Positions 29,145-38,334 of a DNA stretch of 64,000 nt are shown piece after piece. The notes below the pieces were generated by a model. That model was given only the letters and a program-made list of their open reading frames with translations. It did not search any database and had not been told where the DNA came from. Made by a program: the position numbers and the translations under genes. Each line of letters begins with the position of its first letter. Position 1 is the first letter of the stretch. Source of the stretch: Paraburkholderia sp. DHOC27 (lineage in GTDB: Bacteria; Pseudomonadota; Gammaproteobacteria; Burkholderiales; Burkholderiaceae); assembly GCF_003429005.1 (NCBI RefSeq), contig NZ_QVQV01000003.1, positions 434,723 to 498,722 on the forward strand. The letters run 5' to 3'.

Positions 29145-29387
29145 GTGCAGCACGCATATTCGAAAGCACGGTGTAAGCAAACGCTTCACACGTTCGCACC
29201 GCTTTGCCGGTGGCCGCCTGCCGGAGAGCCCCGTCCGGCGCGCCTGTCGCAACCGCGAAAGCGTCGCTGCAGCGCCGCAATCGTGCCTTTTTGCCCAAAG
29301 GGTGGCCTATACTCGAATCACGCGTGACAGCCGAAGTACTCCATAAAAAAGTGACTGTCGCCGTTAGGACATCAAAAGGAGACGGGC

Positions 29388-29576
29388 ATGATGAATACCT
29401 ACTTCACGGTCGCCGATTTCGTTCTGGTCATTCCGATGGCCTTGGCCGGTGCGTTGTTCGTCGGCGCGCTGCCCTGCAAAACGGAATTCCGGCACAACGT
29501 GTTTCGTCTGATTGGTGCGCTCATGGGTGTGGGCGTGGCGGTGCTGCTCGTGGAAGGGCTACCGGCGCTCGTTTAG
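29388..29576 (+). CDS. Small two-helix membrane protein
   Basis: 62 residues with two hydrophobic segments (FVLVIPMALAGALFVGALP and VFRLIGALMGVGVAVLLVEG) joined by a short polar loop CKTEFRHN. AAAAGGAGACGGG ends 3 bp before the ATG, a strong RBS that argues it is a real gene. No family is recognised. It stands alone, convergent with the desaturase gene. Confidence 0.65.
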   Translation: MMNTYFTVADFVLVIPMALAGALFVGALPCKTEFRHNVFRLIGALMGVGVAVLLVEGLPALV

Positions 29577-29635
29577 CCGACGTCAATGGGCTTACGGGTG
29601 CGTACACAAGCGCGCGAGGCGCGCTTGCGGGGATC

Positions 29636-30646
29636 TCATGATGTCGTTGCGTCGAGTGCGCCCGGGCCTTTGAACTGACGCAGCACACTGCCGAAATAAG
29701 CGGGCGCTGGGGTTGCGCCTGCGTTGTCATGGGCTTCGCGTGCCAGAGCGGGCAACGCAGTCCACGGCACGGTTGGATGCTGATGATGCCATTGATGCAG
29801 ATGGTGATTCATTAGTACGCCTTGCCATCCTCGCGGCACACGAAAATTTCGTGCGCGCCCAGGCACGTCGAGTCCTACGCCGTGATGCGGCAGGTTGTCG
29901 GCAAGCGATAACCAGACGCCACGCAGATACATCGTCTCGGCCAGCACCGGCCACCAGCGCCCGTAGAAATGAAACGCCACCGCGAAGAGCGCGAGCGCCA
30001 GCAGCGCGTCGCGGCGAATACGCGCACGCCGGGCCGGATCCGCTGCGAATCCACCGAACAGGCGTTGCACATCGGCGCCCACTGGGCCCTCGGCGCCAAT
30101 CGCGCGCATCACCTGTGATCGCGCAAGCTTGCGAGGCAAAAAGGCCAGCGCCGGCAATGCCAGTTCGCCTACATACAAGCCGCCCAATATCCGCGCGTAA
30201 TAGCTGACGCGTGTTTGCCAATGGGGCGTTGTTGCGTCGAGAACATCTGGGCGATCAAAAGGCTCGCGGGTAAAGCGATGGTGCATCAGATGCCCGAATC
30301 GCACGGCGTCGAAGGGCAGCGCGAAGGCGATCGCCAATGCACGCGCAACTGTTTCGTTCCAGCGGCGTTCGGCAAAAAGCTGCCCATGAATGGCCTCGTG
30401 AATCAGGCCCCAGTGCATGGGCGTGGAGATGACGAGTGGCACCATCAGCAGCAACGCAGGCGCGCCCCATGCACGCAGCAGAAAGGGCCACACAACGAGT
30501 TGCAACACCAACGCAAGCGTCATGAGCGCCAGCAAGGTGAGATTGGCGCGTGCGTTAATGGCGGTGCGTTTAGACGAGCGTCGTGCGCCTGGCGCGACAG
30601 ACGGTGGTGTTGCTGATGCAGTCTGGGCGGCCGCACTTCGGTCCAT
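29636..30646 (-). CDS. Membrane fatty acid desaturase
   Basis: 336 residues with the three histidine boxes of the integral membrane desaturase family: HEAIH at 83-87, HLMHH at 119-123, and HHLHQWHH at 281-288. Hydrophobic helices flank the boxes (LLALMTLALVLQLVVWPFLL, LLLMVPLVISTPMHW). The di-iron centre would introduce a double bond (or hydroxyl group) into a lipid chain at the inner membrane. The N-terminal 30 residues are polar and probably disordered. Confidence 0.88.
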   Translation of the reverse strand: MDRSAAAQTASATPPSVAPGARRSSKRTAINARANLTLLALMTLALVLQLVVWPFLLRAWGAPALLLMVPLVISTPMHWGLIHEAIHGQLFAERRWNETVARALAIAFALPFDAVRFGHLMHHRFTREPFDRPDVLDATTPHWQTRVSYYARILGGLYVGELALPALAFLPRKLARSQVMRAIGAEGPVGADVQRLFGGFAADPARRARIRRDALLALALFAVAFHFYGRWWPVLAETMYLRGVWLSLADNLPHHGVGLDVPGRARNFRVPRGWQGVLMNHHLHQWHHQHPTVPWTALPALAREAHDNAGATPAPAYFGSVLRQFKGPGALDATTS

Positions 30647-30770
30647 CTTTCCTCCGTCGAATCATGGTCGGAGGCGACCTTAGCAGCGCTGTATGACAGC
30701 GGGAAGAATGGCAGGCGCCACGTCAGAGCGTTGCCTTTGATAGCGCACGTGAGCGCGCGCGCCGCCATGA

Positions 30771-30794
30771 AAAAAGCCGCCTTACGGCGGCTTT
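30771..30794 (-). terminator. Rho-independent terminator (minus strand)
   Basis: AAAGCCGCC (30773-30781), loop TTAC, GGCGGCTTT (30786-30794). On the minus strand the stem runs into six Ts, so it terminates the aldo-keto reductase gene that ends at 30861. Confidence 0.85.
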
Positions 30795-30860
30795 CCGATG
30801 CGTGGCCAAGCGCGCTTCGAGCGACGTTCAGCAAACCATGACCTCGCCGTGCAGCACCGC

Positions 30861-31904
30861 TTAAATTGCCTGATCCGTGGACGGCTTTTCCCACAGATTC
30901 ACGCCGCCTTCAATCGCAAAGCGGTCGATCTCGGCCAGTTCCTCTTTCGAAAACTCGAGGTTCTTCAGCGCACCGGCGTTTTCGATCACTTGTTCGGGCT
31001 TGCTTGCGCCGATCAGGGCCGAGGTGATGCGCCCACCGCGCAGCGTCCATGCGAGCGCCATTTGCGCGAGGCTTTGGCCGCGTCGTTGCGCGATGTCGTT
31101 CAGCTTGCGCACGTGCTCGAGGTTTTGCGTGTTCAGGTGATCCTGCTTCAAAGAGCTGCCGCCCGGCTTGTTGACGCGCGCATCCTGCGGCACGCCGTTC
31201 AGATACTTGCCGGTCAGGAGACCCTGCGCCAGCGGCGTGAACGCGATGCTGCCCGTGCCGAGTTCATCCAGCGTGTCGAGCAACTCCTGCTCGACCCAAC
31301 GGTTGAGCATGTTGTACGCCGGTTGATGGATCAGCAGCGGCACCTTGTATTCGGCGAGCAGCTTGGCCATCTCACGCGTCTTGGCTGCCGAGTACGACGA
31401 AATACCGACGTACAGCGCCTTACCCTGTTGCACCACGCTCGCCAGCGCGCCGGCGGTTTCTTCGAGCGGCGTATCGGCGTCGAAGCGGTGCGAGTAGAAG
31501 ATGTCCACGTAGTCCAGACCCATACGTTGCAGGCTCTGATCCAGGCTGGCAAGGATGTATTTGCGCGAGCCGCCGCCCTGGCCATATGGGCCTGGCCACA
31601 TATCCCAACCCGCTTTCGACGAGATCAGCAGTTCGTCGCGGTAAGGCTTGAAGTCGTCCTTGAACAGACGGCCGAAATTGGTTTCGGCGCTGCCATACGG
31701 GGGACCATAGTTGTTGGCCAGATCGAAGTGGGTGATCCCGAGATCGAAGGCCGTGCGCAGAATCTCGCGTTGCGTGGAGATGGGCGTCGTGTCGCCGAAG
31801 TTGTGCCACAGGCCAAGCGACAGCGCCGGCAGTTTGAGACCCGACTTGCCGCATACGCGGTACTGCATGTCTGAATAGCGTGCTGAGGCTGCTTCGTAAG
31901 CCAT
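30861..31904 (-). CDS. yghZ: Aldo-keto reductase (YghZ / L-glyceraldehyde 3-phosphate reductase type)
   Basis: 347 residues, the same size as E. coli YghZ. AKR catalytic tetrad elements are visible: FDLANNYGPPYGSAE (Asp and Tyr), LISSKAGWDMWPGPYG (Lys) and YSHRFD (His). NADPH binding is in SLIGASKPEQ-like IGASKPEQVIENAG. The insertion GPYGQGGGSRKYI is characteristic of the YghZ/KCNAB group. It is predicted to reduce L-glyceraldehyde 3-phosphate or methylglyoxal. Monocistronic with a clear terminator. Confidence 0.9.
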   Translation of the reverse strand: MAYEAASARYSDMQYRVCGKSGLKLPALSLGLWHNFGDTTPISTQREILRTAFDLGITHFDLANNYGPPYGSAETNFGRLFKDDFKPYRDELLISSKAGWDMWPGPYGQGGGSRKYILASLDQSLQRMGLDYVDIFYSHRFDADTPLEETAGALASVVQQGKALYVGISSYSAAKTREMAKLLAEYKVPLLIHQPAYNMLNRWVEQELLDTLDELGTGSIAFTPLAQGLLTGKYLNGVPQDARVNKPGGSSLKQDHLNTQNLEHVRKLNDIAQRRGQSLAQMALAWTLRGGRITSALIGASKPEQVIENAGALKNLEFSKEELAEIDRFAIEGGVNLWEKPSTDQAI

Positions 31905-32208
31905 TGCTTGAGTCCTTGAGGTGAGCGGAAGGAAAGCGTGCCGGCGTCATGCTGCCAGTCACTGTTGTTGGGTTGAGTCTCGTGGGGCTGCGTTGCGTGG
32001 CGTTTGCGAGGTAGCACGCATGCCGCGCGTTATTACCCGGTGTTGCATCCAAGGCCACTGCGGCGACGACGCAGGGCGCTGCGCCGCAGACCAGCCCGTT
32101 ATCTTAGCCAATCGCCGCGCCCATTGCAGGCACCCATTATGCGGGATGCACATGGACGCGGCCGCGCCGCTCCCCTACACTGCGGCGACACTTTTACGGG
32201 AGGAATCC
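31905..32208. other. Divergent 304-bp spacer
   Basis: Separates the minus-strand aldo-keto reductase from a small plus-strand gene. GGGAGGAATCC (32198-32208) holds the RBS of the latter. No clear promoter, repeat or RNA structure was found. Confidence 0.3.
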
Positions 32209-32415
32209 ATGACAAAAGCGATTTCAGTCGCGCTGATCGTTGGTGGTGTGCTGTTGCTGTACTTCGGTGGCCAGGCGTTTCATTCGTTGAGCAGCGATGT
32301 ATCACGGGTATTCACCGGCTCGCCCACCAACAAGGCCATCTTTCTGATTGCCGGCGGTGTGGTGGCGACGCTCGCGGGTCTGATCGGCATCACCACGTCC
32401 GGCCGGCGGCGCTAA
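32209..32415 (+). CDS. DUF3185-family small membrane protein
   Basis: 68 residues from the ATG at 32209, preceded by GGGAGGAA. Two transmembrane segments (ISVALIVGGVLLLYFGGQA and AIFLIAGGVVATLAGLIGI) flank the loop SSDVSRVFTGSPTNK, the hallmark of DUF3185 proteins. The family has no known function. The open frame extends upstream but without signs of coding. Confidence 0.8.
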   Translation: MTKAISVALIVGGVLLLYFGGQAFHSLSSDVSRVFTGSPTNKAIFLIAGGVVATLAGLIGITTSGRRR

Positions 32416-32425
32416 CTCGCCCGGA

Positions 32426-33187
32426 TCAGAACGCAACCTCAGGCTTCGACGTCGAACGCGATCCCGGCAGCGCGACATTGCTCGCGCCGTGATACGTGTA
32501 CACCAGCGAAAACTTCACCGCGTCGCTGAGGTTCTGCCCTGCGGAGTGCAGCGTGTTGCAGTGGAAAAACACCACGTCGCCCTTCTTGAGTTCGGGCGAC
32601 ACCGCAGCACGAATCTGCGCCTCGTTTTCCGGCAGATCGGCGCGGAAAAACTTGGCCTGATCGAAACGGTCTGAGGTGAACGTTGCCGTGTGCGAGCGCG
32701 GCACGAACCACAAGCCGCCGTTGTCCACGGTCTCGGACCCTAGCGCAAGCCATGTGGACACCAGATCGTCCCGCTCGAAGGACCAGTAGCGCGCATCACG
32801 ATGCCAGCCGGTCAAACTGCCGTACGCGGGATGCTTGGTCATCATGCAGTTGTGATGCGCGCGCGACAGACGCGGCTCCTCACCGAAATACAGCTCCATC
32901 CAGCCGCGGATTTCCGGGGCCGTGGCCCACTGTGCAAAGCGCGGGTGCCGCGCGTAGGCATCGAGCAAACGGCGCACGGTATGGCCGCCCGGCGCGTGCC
33001 GTGAATCCGGCGCGCCAGGATAGCGCAGGTCGGCTTCGAACTCGACCGGTGCGGCCGCTTCCTGCAACTGCAACTGCGCAATCTCTTTCATTTCATCACA
33101 GCGTTCGGGCGCAACCAGCCCCGGCACCACGACGAAGCCCTGCTCCCGCAAACTCTGAACCTGTTCTTTTTTCGAATGAACTGACAT
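32426..33187 (-). CDS. Phytanoyl-CoA dioxygenase (PhyH) family protein
   Basis: 253 residues from the ATG at 33187 (MSVHSKKEQV); the longer frame is Arg-rich and non-homologous. Fe(II)/2-oxoglutarate oxygenase facial triad: His129 and Asp131 in GWHRDARYW, and His214 in NTLHSAGQN; the second-half motif WFVPRSH is also typical. It would hydroxylate a small metabolite or acyl derivative, substrate unknown. Convergent with the DUF3185 gene, 10 bp apart. Confidence 0.88.
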   Translation of the reverse strand: MSVHSKKEQVQSLREQGFVVVPGLVAPERCDEMKEIAQLQLQEAAAPVEFEADLRYPGAPDSRHAPGGHTVRRLLDAYARHPRFAQWATAPEIRGWMELYFGEEPRLSRAHHNCMMTKHPAYGSLTGWHRDARYWSFERDDLVSTWLALGSETVDNGGLWFVPRSHTATFTSDRFDQAKFFRADLPENEAQIRAAVSPELKKGDVVFFHCNTLHSAGQNLSDAVKFSLVYTYHGASNVALPGSRSTSKPEVAF

Positions 33188-34019
33188 GGCGATCCAATAC
33201 GTTCTGCTAGCCGATGCTCGATTGTAAAGCGGGCGTGATCGGCATGCGGCGTTTGCGTTCGCCTGCGCAATGGGCGGCTTGAAACGGTGCACGGGAGCCT
33301 GCACCCAGCGCGAGCATTCCTGCACGCCATTTGCGCACAAAGGGCGTGATCACACGGCTATCTTCTGCTTATTTCCTCCGTAGAAACCCGTAGTCGCTCG
33401 GGTTAAAACGGACTTTCTTGCGTCACGATTCGCGTGTAGCCTGCACGCATGTCGAATGTACTTGCCGTTCTTTCCCTTGGCGCACGGGCCGTCGAGCCCC
33501 ACGCCGTCGCCGCACCCCATCCGTATTCAGGTTTGCGCGTCGAATTCGCTGGCACGCTTGCTGCATATTTTTGCAGCAACCGCGCCCGGTGACCCGCTGC
33601 CTATCGTTGAAGCCATGCACACTCTTTTGAACACCCGCTTGACCCGTGCCGCCCTCAAGGCAGCACGTCCCGCCCGCCGCCGTGTGGTGCGGGCTCTGCG
33701 CCATCACGCCACCCGCACGCGGGCACTCGCCGGACAATGGCGCGATGCCGGGCCGGTGGATAGCATCCGCATGTGGTTCCAGACCTTTTTCCGCGCGCTG
33801 CGCACCCAGGCAAGCTCACGCCGCTTCTCGCTACGCACGCTGCTGCGCAAGCCGACGCCGTTACGCGCGCTGCCTGCGCCTCGCGCGCTTGCACCGCGCA
33901 GCACCAGTCGGCGGCCGCGCCGTATGTCGTTTGGTCAGGAAGGGTGGTTCGGCTTCGCGAGCCGCTGAAACGCCGAGGCCTGAAGCGGTAGCGCGGTGAG
34001 ACAACACGCACGACCATGA
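33188..34019. other. 830-bp region, mostly without a supported gene
   Basis: The region between the PhyH gene and the metK terminator. Its only candidate gene is the small Arg-rich frame at 33615-33968 (listed separately, low confidence). Short AT-richer patches around 33340-33420 could hold promoters. No RNA structure recognised. Confidence 0.3.
33615..33968 (+). CDS. Putative small arginine-rich protein (doubtful)
   Basis: A 117-residue frame starting MHTLLNTRLTRAALKAARPA, about a quarter Arg, with one hydrophobic patch (IRMWFQTFFRAL). There is no good RBS and no recognised family. High Arg in GC-rich DNA often marks a false frame; against that, the frame is the longest in this gap and no overlapping alternative is better. 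Confidence 0.25.
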   Translation: MHTLLNTRLTRAALKAARPARRRVVRALRHHATRTRALAGQWRDAGPVDSIRMWFQTFFRALRTQASSRRFSLRTLLRKPTPLRALPAPRALAPRSTSRRPRRMSFGQEGWFGFASR

Positions 34020-34056
34020 AAAAACCCCCGCCCGGCTTGCGCCGGCGGGGGTTTTT
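34020..34056. terminator. Bidirectional Rho-independent terminator (metK)
   Basis: AAAAACCCCCGCC (34020-34032) pairs with GGCGGGGGTTTTT (34044-34056). A-run on one side and T-run on the other allow termination from both strands; on the minus strand it lies 31 bp past the metK stop. Confidence 0.92.
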
Positions 34057-34087
34057 GTTCGTGCCGCGGACTGCGTTGCAGCGACGC

Positions 34088-35278
34088 TCAGGCGATCGCG
34101 GCGGCAACCGGTTCCGTACCGGCAGCTTCGGCCAGTACCAGCGCCTTGTCTGTGGCTTCCCACGTGAATTCCGGCTCTTCGCGGCCAAAGTGGCCGTAAG
34201 CCGCGCTCTTCTCGTAGATCGGACGCAGCAGATCCAGCATCTGGATGATGCCCTTCGGACGCAGATCGAAATGTTCCTGCACCAGACGCGTGATCGTCGC
34301 ATCCGACACGCGGCCCGTACCGAACGTGTTGACCATCACCGAAGTGGGCTGCGCCACGCCAATGGCGTACGACACCTGGATCAGGCAACGCGAGGCGAGA
34401 CCGGCCGCGACGATGTTCTTCGCGACATAACGGCCTGCATAAGCCGCCGAACGGTCGACCTTGGACGGATCCTTGCCCGAGAACGCGCCGCCACCGTGCG
34501 GAGCTGCGCCGCCGTACGTGTCGACGATGATCTTGCGGCCCGTCAGACCGCAATCGCCTTGCGGACCGCCAATCACGAAACGGCCCGTCGGGTTCACCAG
34601 GAACTTGATGTTGCCCTTGATGAGCTCGGCCGGCAGGGTCGGCTTGATAACTTCTTCGATGACGGCTTCACGCAGCGTGGACAGTTCGATGTCCGGCGAA
34701 TGTTGGGTGGACAGCACGACGGTGTCGATGGAATCCGGCTTGCCGTCGACATAACGCACCGTGACCTGCGACTTCGCATCCGGACGCAGCCAGGGCAGAC
34801 GGCCGTCGCGACGCAGGTTGGCCTGGCGTTCCACGAGGCGGTGCGACAGGTGAATGGGCAGCGGCATCAGTTCCGGCGTTTCTTCGCACGCGTAACCGAA
34901 CATCAGGCCCTGGTCGCCCGCGCCTTGATCGAGGTTGTTGTCGTGCGCACGGTCGACGCCTTGCGCGATATCCGGCGATTGCTTGTCGTACGCCACCAGC
35001 ACGGCACAGCCGCGATAGTCGATACCGAAGTCGGTATTGTCGTAACCAATGCGCTTGATCGTGTTGCGCGCGATCTGGATGTAGTCGACGTTTGCCGTGG
35101 TGGTAATTTCACCCGCCAGCACGACCAGACCCGTGTTGCACAGCGTTTCAGCGGCAACGCGCGAGTACTTGTCCTGGGTCAGGATGGCGTCGAGAATGGC
35201 GTCGGAGATTTGGTCGGCGACCTTGTCCGGATGGCCTTCGGAAACGGATTCGGAAGTGAAGAGATAGTCGTTTGCCAC
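34088..35278 (-). CDS. metK: S-adenosylmethionine synthetase
   Basis: 396 residues. GHPDK at 15-19, the [12 protein letters not shown] signature near 117 and [16 protein letters not shown] near 260 are all present. It makes SAM from methionine and ATP. The start codon is GTG (35278 on the minus strand), with AGGAGTC seven bases upstream. It shares methionine/SAM metabolism with metX-metW at 53-54.7 kb. It is divergent from lpxL. Confidence 0.97.
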   Translation of the reverse strand: MANDYLFTSESVSEGHPDKVADQISDAILDAILTQDKYSRVAAETLCNTGLVVLAGEITTTANVDYIQIARNTIKRIGYDNTDFGIDYRGCAVLVAYDKQSPDIAQGVDRAHDNNLDQGAGDQGLMFGYACEETPELMPLPIHLSHRLVERQANLRRDGRLPWLRPDAKSQVTVRYVDGKPDSIDTVVLSTQHSPDIELSTLREAVIEEVIKPTLPAELIKGNIKFLVNPTGRFVIGGPQGDCGLTGRKIIVDTYGGAAPHGGGAFSGKDPSKVDRSAAYAGRYVAKNIVAAGLASRCLIQVSYAIGVAQPTSVMVNTFGTGRVSDATITRLVQEHFDLRPKGIIQMLDLLRPIYEKSAAYGHFGREEPEFTWEATDKALVLAEAAGTEPVAAAIA

Positions 35279-35551
35279 GTTGCAGACTCCTGTTATGTGG
35301 TTACGGTGAGCTTCACGTAGCCTGCTTCGGGAGCCTGAAGCGGCGACGCTTTAGCGGATTTCCTGACTGTTCGGTGTAAATCGTGATGCACACCAAGCAG
35401 CTTCGCCCCGCAAGTTGTCTATTAACTCGGCGAAGACCGTATTATAGCGACTTCCTACAATTGTCACAGAGTACCCACGCGTGTTGTATCTCGACCCGTT
35501 CGCCGTTTTCTTATGCGTAGTGTTGGCTGACACACATTACGGAGCCCGTGC
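35279..35551. promoter_or_regulatory. metK/lpxL divergent control region
   Basis: 273 bp. On the minus strand a TATAAT box is formed at 35449-35454 (plus-strand ATTATA), a good -10 for metK, giving a leader of about 165 nt. That leader contains a GGTGT/ACACC hairpin, a GCTTC/GAAGC hairpin and the string AAATCCGCTAAAGCG, reminiscent of but not matching SAM-II. CGGAGC near 35540 is the lpxL RBS. Confidence 0.5.
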
Positions 35552-36439
35552 ATGCTGAGCCGCCTGGGAGCGAAGTTCGCCATTGGGCTGCTGAAACTGT
35601 TCGCACTGCTGCCTTACGGCCTGATTGCCCGCCTCGGCGACGGGCTCGGCTGGCTGCTGTATCAGATCCCCAGCCGCCGCAAACGTATCGTCCACATCAA
35701 TCTGAAGCTGTGCTTTCCGGAGTGGAGCGAGGAGCGTCGTGAGGACGTCGCGCAGAAGCACTTCCGGCATGCCATCCGCAGCTACCTGGAGCGCAGCGTG
35801 CAGTGGTTCGCGCCCGCCGAAAAGCTCGAAAAGCTGATCCAGCTCGACAGCGCGATCGACCTCACCGATCCGAACCTGCCGCCCACTCTGTTTCTGGGCT
35901 TTCACTTCGTCGGCATCGAAGCGGGCTCGATCTTCCTGAACTACTCGCTCAGGCGCCAATGCGGCTCGCTGTATCAACCCATGTCGAACCCGGAGCTCGA
36001 AGAAGTGGCCAAGGCCGCGCGGGCCCGTTTCGGAGCGGATATGGCGAGCCGCGCAGACAGCGCGCGCATCGTGCTGCGCTGGCTGCGCGACAAAAAACCG
36101 GTCATGCTCGGCGCCGACATGGACTACGGCATGCGCAATTCGACCTTCGTGCCGTTCTTTGGCGTACCGACCTGCACGCTCACCGCCGTGGGCCGGCTCG
36201 CGAAGGTCGGGCACGCGCAGGTGGTGCCGTTCATCGGCGAGGTGCTGCCGAACTACAAGGGGTATCGGCTGAAGGTGTTCAAGCCGTGGGACAACTACCC
36301 CACCGGCGATGACGAAGCCGACGCCCGTCGCATGAACGCCTTCCTCGAAGAGCAGATTCCGTTGATGCCGGAGCAGTACTACTGGGTGCACAAGCGCTTC
36401 AAGACGCGGCCGCCCGGCGTGCCGAGCGTCTATGCCTGA
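35552..36439 (+). CDS. lpxL: Lipid A biosynthesis acyltransferase (LpxL/HtrB family)
   Basis: 295 residues. An N-terminal membrane anchor (GLLKLFALLPYGLIARLGDG) precedes the LPLAT domain with the catalytic HX4E dyad (His118, Glu123 in GFHFVGIEAG). DADMDYG-like ADMDYGMRNSTFVPFFG and the C-terminal YYWVHKRFKTRPPG are typical of LpxL. It adds a secondary acyl chain to Kdo-lipid A at the inner membrane. Acyl-chain preference cannot be told. Confidence 0.92.
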   Translation: MLSRLGAKFAIGLLKLFALLPYGLIARLGDGLGWLLYQIPSRRKRIVHINLKLCFPEWSEERREDVAQKHFRHAIRSYLERSVQWFAPAEKLEKLIQLDSAIDLTDPNLPPTLFLGFHFVGIEAGSIFLNYSLRRQCGSLYQPMSNPELEEVAKAARARFGADMASRADSARIVLRWLRDKKPVMLGADMDYGMRNSTFVPFFGVPTCTLTAVGRLAKVGHAQVVPFIGEVLPNYKGYRLKVFKPWDNYPTGDDEADARRMNAFLEEQIPLMPEQYYWVHKRFKTRPPGVPSVYA

Positions 36440-36521
36440 TGCACGCGGGAAGCCCGGCAGCGGCCTCAGCGGCCCGTCGCGAGGCGTTTAAACCGGTTCG
36501 GCGCGCCACCGCGCGCTCCCT

Positions 36522-36527
36522 TACAAT
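36522..36527 (+). promoter_or_regulatory. -10 box of dapF, very close to the ATG
   Basis: TACAAT at 36522-36527 ends only 6 bp before the dapF ATG at 36534. A transcription start 6-8 bp after the box would fall on or next to the A of ATG. The -35 region (GTTCGG near 36496) is weak. No Shine-Dalgarno sequence is seen between box and ATG. Confidence 0.5.
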
Positions 36528-36533
36528 AGCGGC

Positions 36534-37397
36534 ATGAAACTGAAATTCACCAAGATGCACGGCGCGGGCAATGACTTCGTCGTGCTTGACGGCTTCACCC
36601 AGCCGCTCAATCTGAGCGCGGCGCAAGTGCGCGCGCTCGCAGACCGGCACTTTGGCGTCGGCGCTGATCAATTGCTGCTGGTCGAAAAACCTACCGTCGA
36701 CGGCGTGGATTTCAGATATCGCATCTTCAACTGCGACGGTGGTGAGGTCGAACATTGCGGCAACGGGGCGCGTTGCTTCGTCAAGTTCGTCCGCGACACG
36801 CATCTCACCGACAAGCGCACAGTGCGCGTGCAGGTGCAGAACGGCGTCATCACGCTCACCATGCAGGAGAACGGCGACGTCACGGTCGACATGGGCACGC
36901 CCGTGTTCGAGCCGGCTCGGGTACCGTTCGACGCCAACGGTCTGGAAGGGCGCCGCGAAGGCGACGACACGCTCTGGCCGCTCGAGATCAACGGCGCGAC
37001 GCGGTTCGTGTCGGCGGTGTCGATGGGCAATCCGCATGCAGTGCAGATCGTCGACGACGTCGAGGCGTTCCCGGTCCTCGTCGACGGTCCGGTCATCGAA
37101 CGTCATGCGCGCTTCCCGCAGAAGGTGAACGCCGGCTTCATGCAGATCGTCGCACGCAATGAAATCAAGCTGCGCGTCTTTGAGCGCGGCGCCGGCGAAA
37201 CGCTCGCCTGCGGCACGGGTGCCTGCGCGGCGGTGGCGGCCGGTATCCGTCGTGGTCTGCTGGACTCGCCGGTGAAGGTGCATACCCACGGCGGCATCCT
37301 GACCATTTCGTGGAACGGCGAGCACGACCCGTCGCCGCTCCTGATGGCCGGGCCGGCCGCGACCGTCTTCGAAGGCGAAATCGAACTCGCCGACTGA
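36534..37397 (+). CDS. dapF: Diaminopimelate epimerase
   Basis: 287 residues. The two catalytic cysteines are Cys75 in EHCGNGARC and Cys226 in ACGTGACAA; the N-terminal [13 protein letters not shown] signature is intact. It converts LL- to meso-diaminopimelate for lysine and peptidoglycan synthesis. The order dapF, DUF484 gene, xerC is conserved in many proteobacteria. There is no RBS and a -10 box abuts the start, so the message may be leaderless. Confidence 0.97.
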   Translation: MKLKFTKMHGAGNDFVVLDGFTQPLNLSAAQVRALADRHFGVGADQLLLVEKPTVDGVDFRYRIFNCDGGEVEHCGNGARCFVKFVRDTHLTDKRTVRVQVQNGVITLTMQENGDVTVDMGTPVFEPARVPFDANGLEGRREGDDTLWPLEINGATRFVSAVSMGNPHAVQIVDDVEAFPVLVDGPVIERHARFPQKVNAGFMQIVARNEIKLRVFERGAGETLACGTGACAAVAAGIRRGLLDSPVKVHTHGGILTISWNGEHDPSPLLMAGPAATVFEGEIELAD

Positions 37398-37597
37398 CTG
37401 GCTTGATGAGTAGCGCGCGTTGCGCGAGTAGTTCTTGCCCGGCCAGTCAGCGCATTTAACGAACGGCCGGGGCAGCGCCGCAGAAGTGGCCAACGGAAGT
37501 TGTGAACCGCAGTTGCCAGGCGCAATTGCCAACCGAAGGCCAAGTGAATCCATTGACCGATGCGCCCGCGTAAGGGCGTCGTCCTTTAGCCGAAACC

Positions 37598-38311
37598 ATG
37601 AACGATCGCGAAGTCGCCGAATACCTGCTCGCCAATCCTGATTTCTTCGCCGAACACGCGGAAATGCTCGCGACGATCCGGCTTGCGAACCCGCATGGCA
37701 AAGCCGCGGTTTCGCTGCAGGAACGGCAAATGGAAATGCTGCGCGACAAGAACAAGCATCTCGAACGCCGCCTTGCAGAACTGCTGCGCTACGGTCACGA
37801 GAACGACAGCATTGCCTCCAAGTTCAATCGCTGGACCATTCGCGTGATGGCCGAACGCGATCCGTACGCGCTGCCGCGCACGATCGCCAACGGGCTGCGC
37901 GACGTGTTCGATATGCCGCAAGCCGCACTGCGCGTGTGGGACGTGGCCGAGCCCTACAACCAGGCGGAATTTGCGCGTCAGGTAGGCGAAGAAGTGCGGA
38001 TTTTCGCCAACAGCCTCACCACGCCTTACTGCGGCGCCAACACCGGCTTCGAAGCCGCGCAATGGCTCGCGCCGACGCTGACGGCGGTGTCCACGGAAGG
38101 CGGCAGCACGCCGGAAGGCGATCAGGCCACGGAATCCATCGCACTGCTGGCATTGCGCGATCCGGAAGCCGATGAAGGCGCCGCGACCTTCGGCTTGCTG
38201 GTGATGGGCTCGTCCGACCCGCGCCGCTTCCACGAAGGTATGGCCACCGACTTCCTGACGCAGATCAGCGCCCTCGCCAGCGCGGCGTTGAGCCGCCTGC
38301 TGCCGCGCTGA
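37598..38311 (+). CDS. DUF484 family protein
   Basis: 237 residues. N-terminal VAEYLLANPDFFAEHAEML and KAAVSLQERQMEMLRDKNKHLE, followed by a GAF-like C-terminal domain, match DUF484 (YigA). The function is unknown; it is almost always next to xerC and dapF. The central helix KNKHLERRLAELL can form a coiled coil. It is 24 bp before xerC, so the two are co-transcribed. The 200-bp gap after dapF has no obvious terminator. Confidence 0.9.
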   Translation: MNDREVAEYLLANPDFFAEHAEMLATIRLANPHGKAAVSLQERQMEMLRDKNKHLERRLAELLRYGHENDSIASKFNRWTIRVMAERDPYALPRTIANGLRDVFDMPQAALRVWDVAEPYNQAEFARQVGEEVRIFANSLTTPYCGANTGFEAAQWLAPTLTAVSTEGGSTPEGDQATESIALLALRDPEADEGAATFGLLVMGSSDPRRFHEGMATDFLTQISALASAALSRLLPR

Positions 38312-38334
38312 CGCGACCACACCGGCCCGATATC

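Noticed and set aside
35330..35400. A second SAM-II-like element in the metK leader (minus strand GATTTACACC and AAATCCGCTAAAGCG)
   Set aside because: The GCTAAA box and GATTT are present, but there is no P1 helix around GATTT, no UUGC before P1', and the AAAT-to-GCTAAA spacing is one base short. Treated as coincidence, though worth including in a covariance search.
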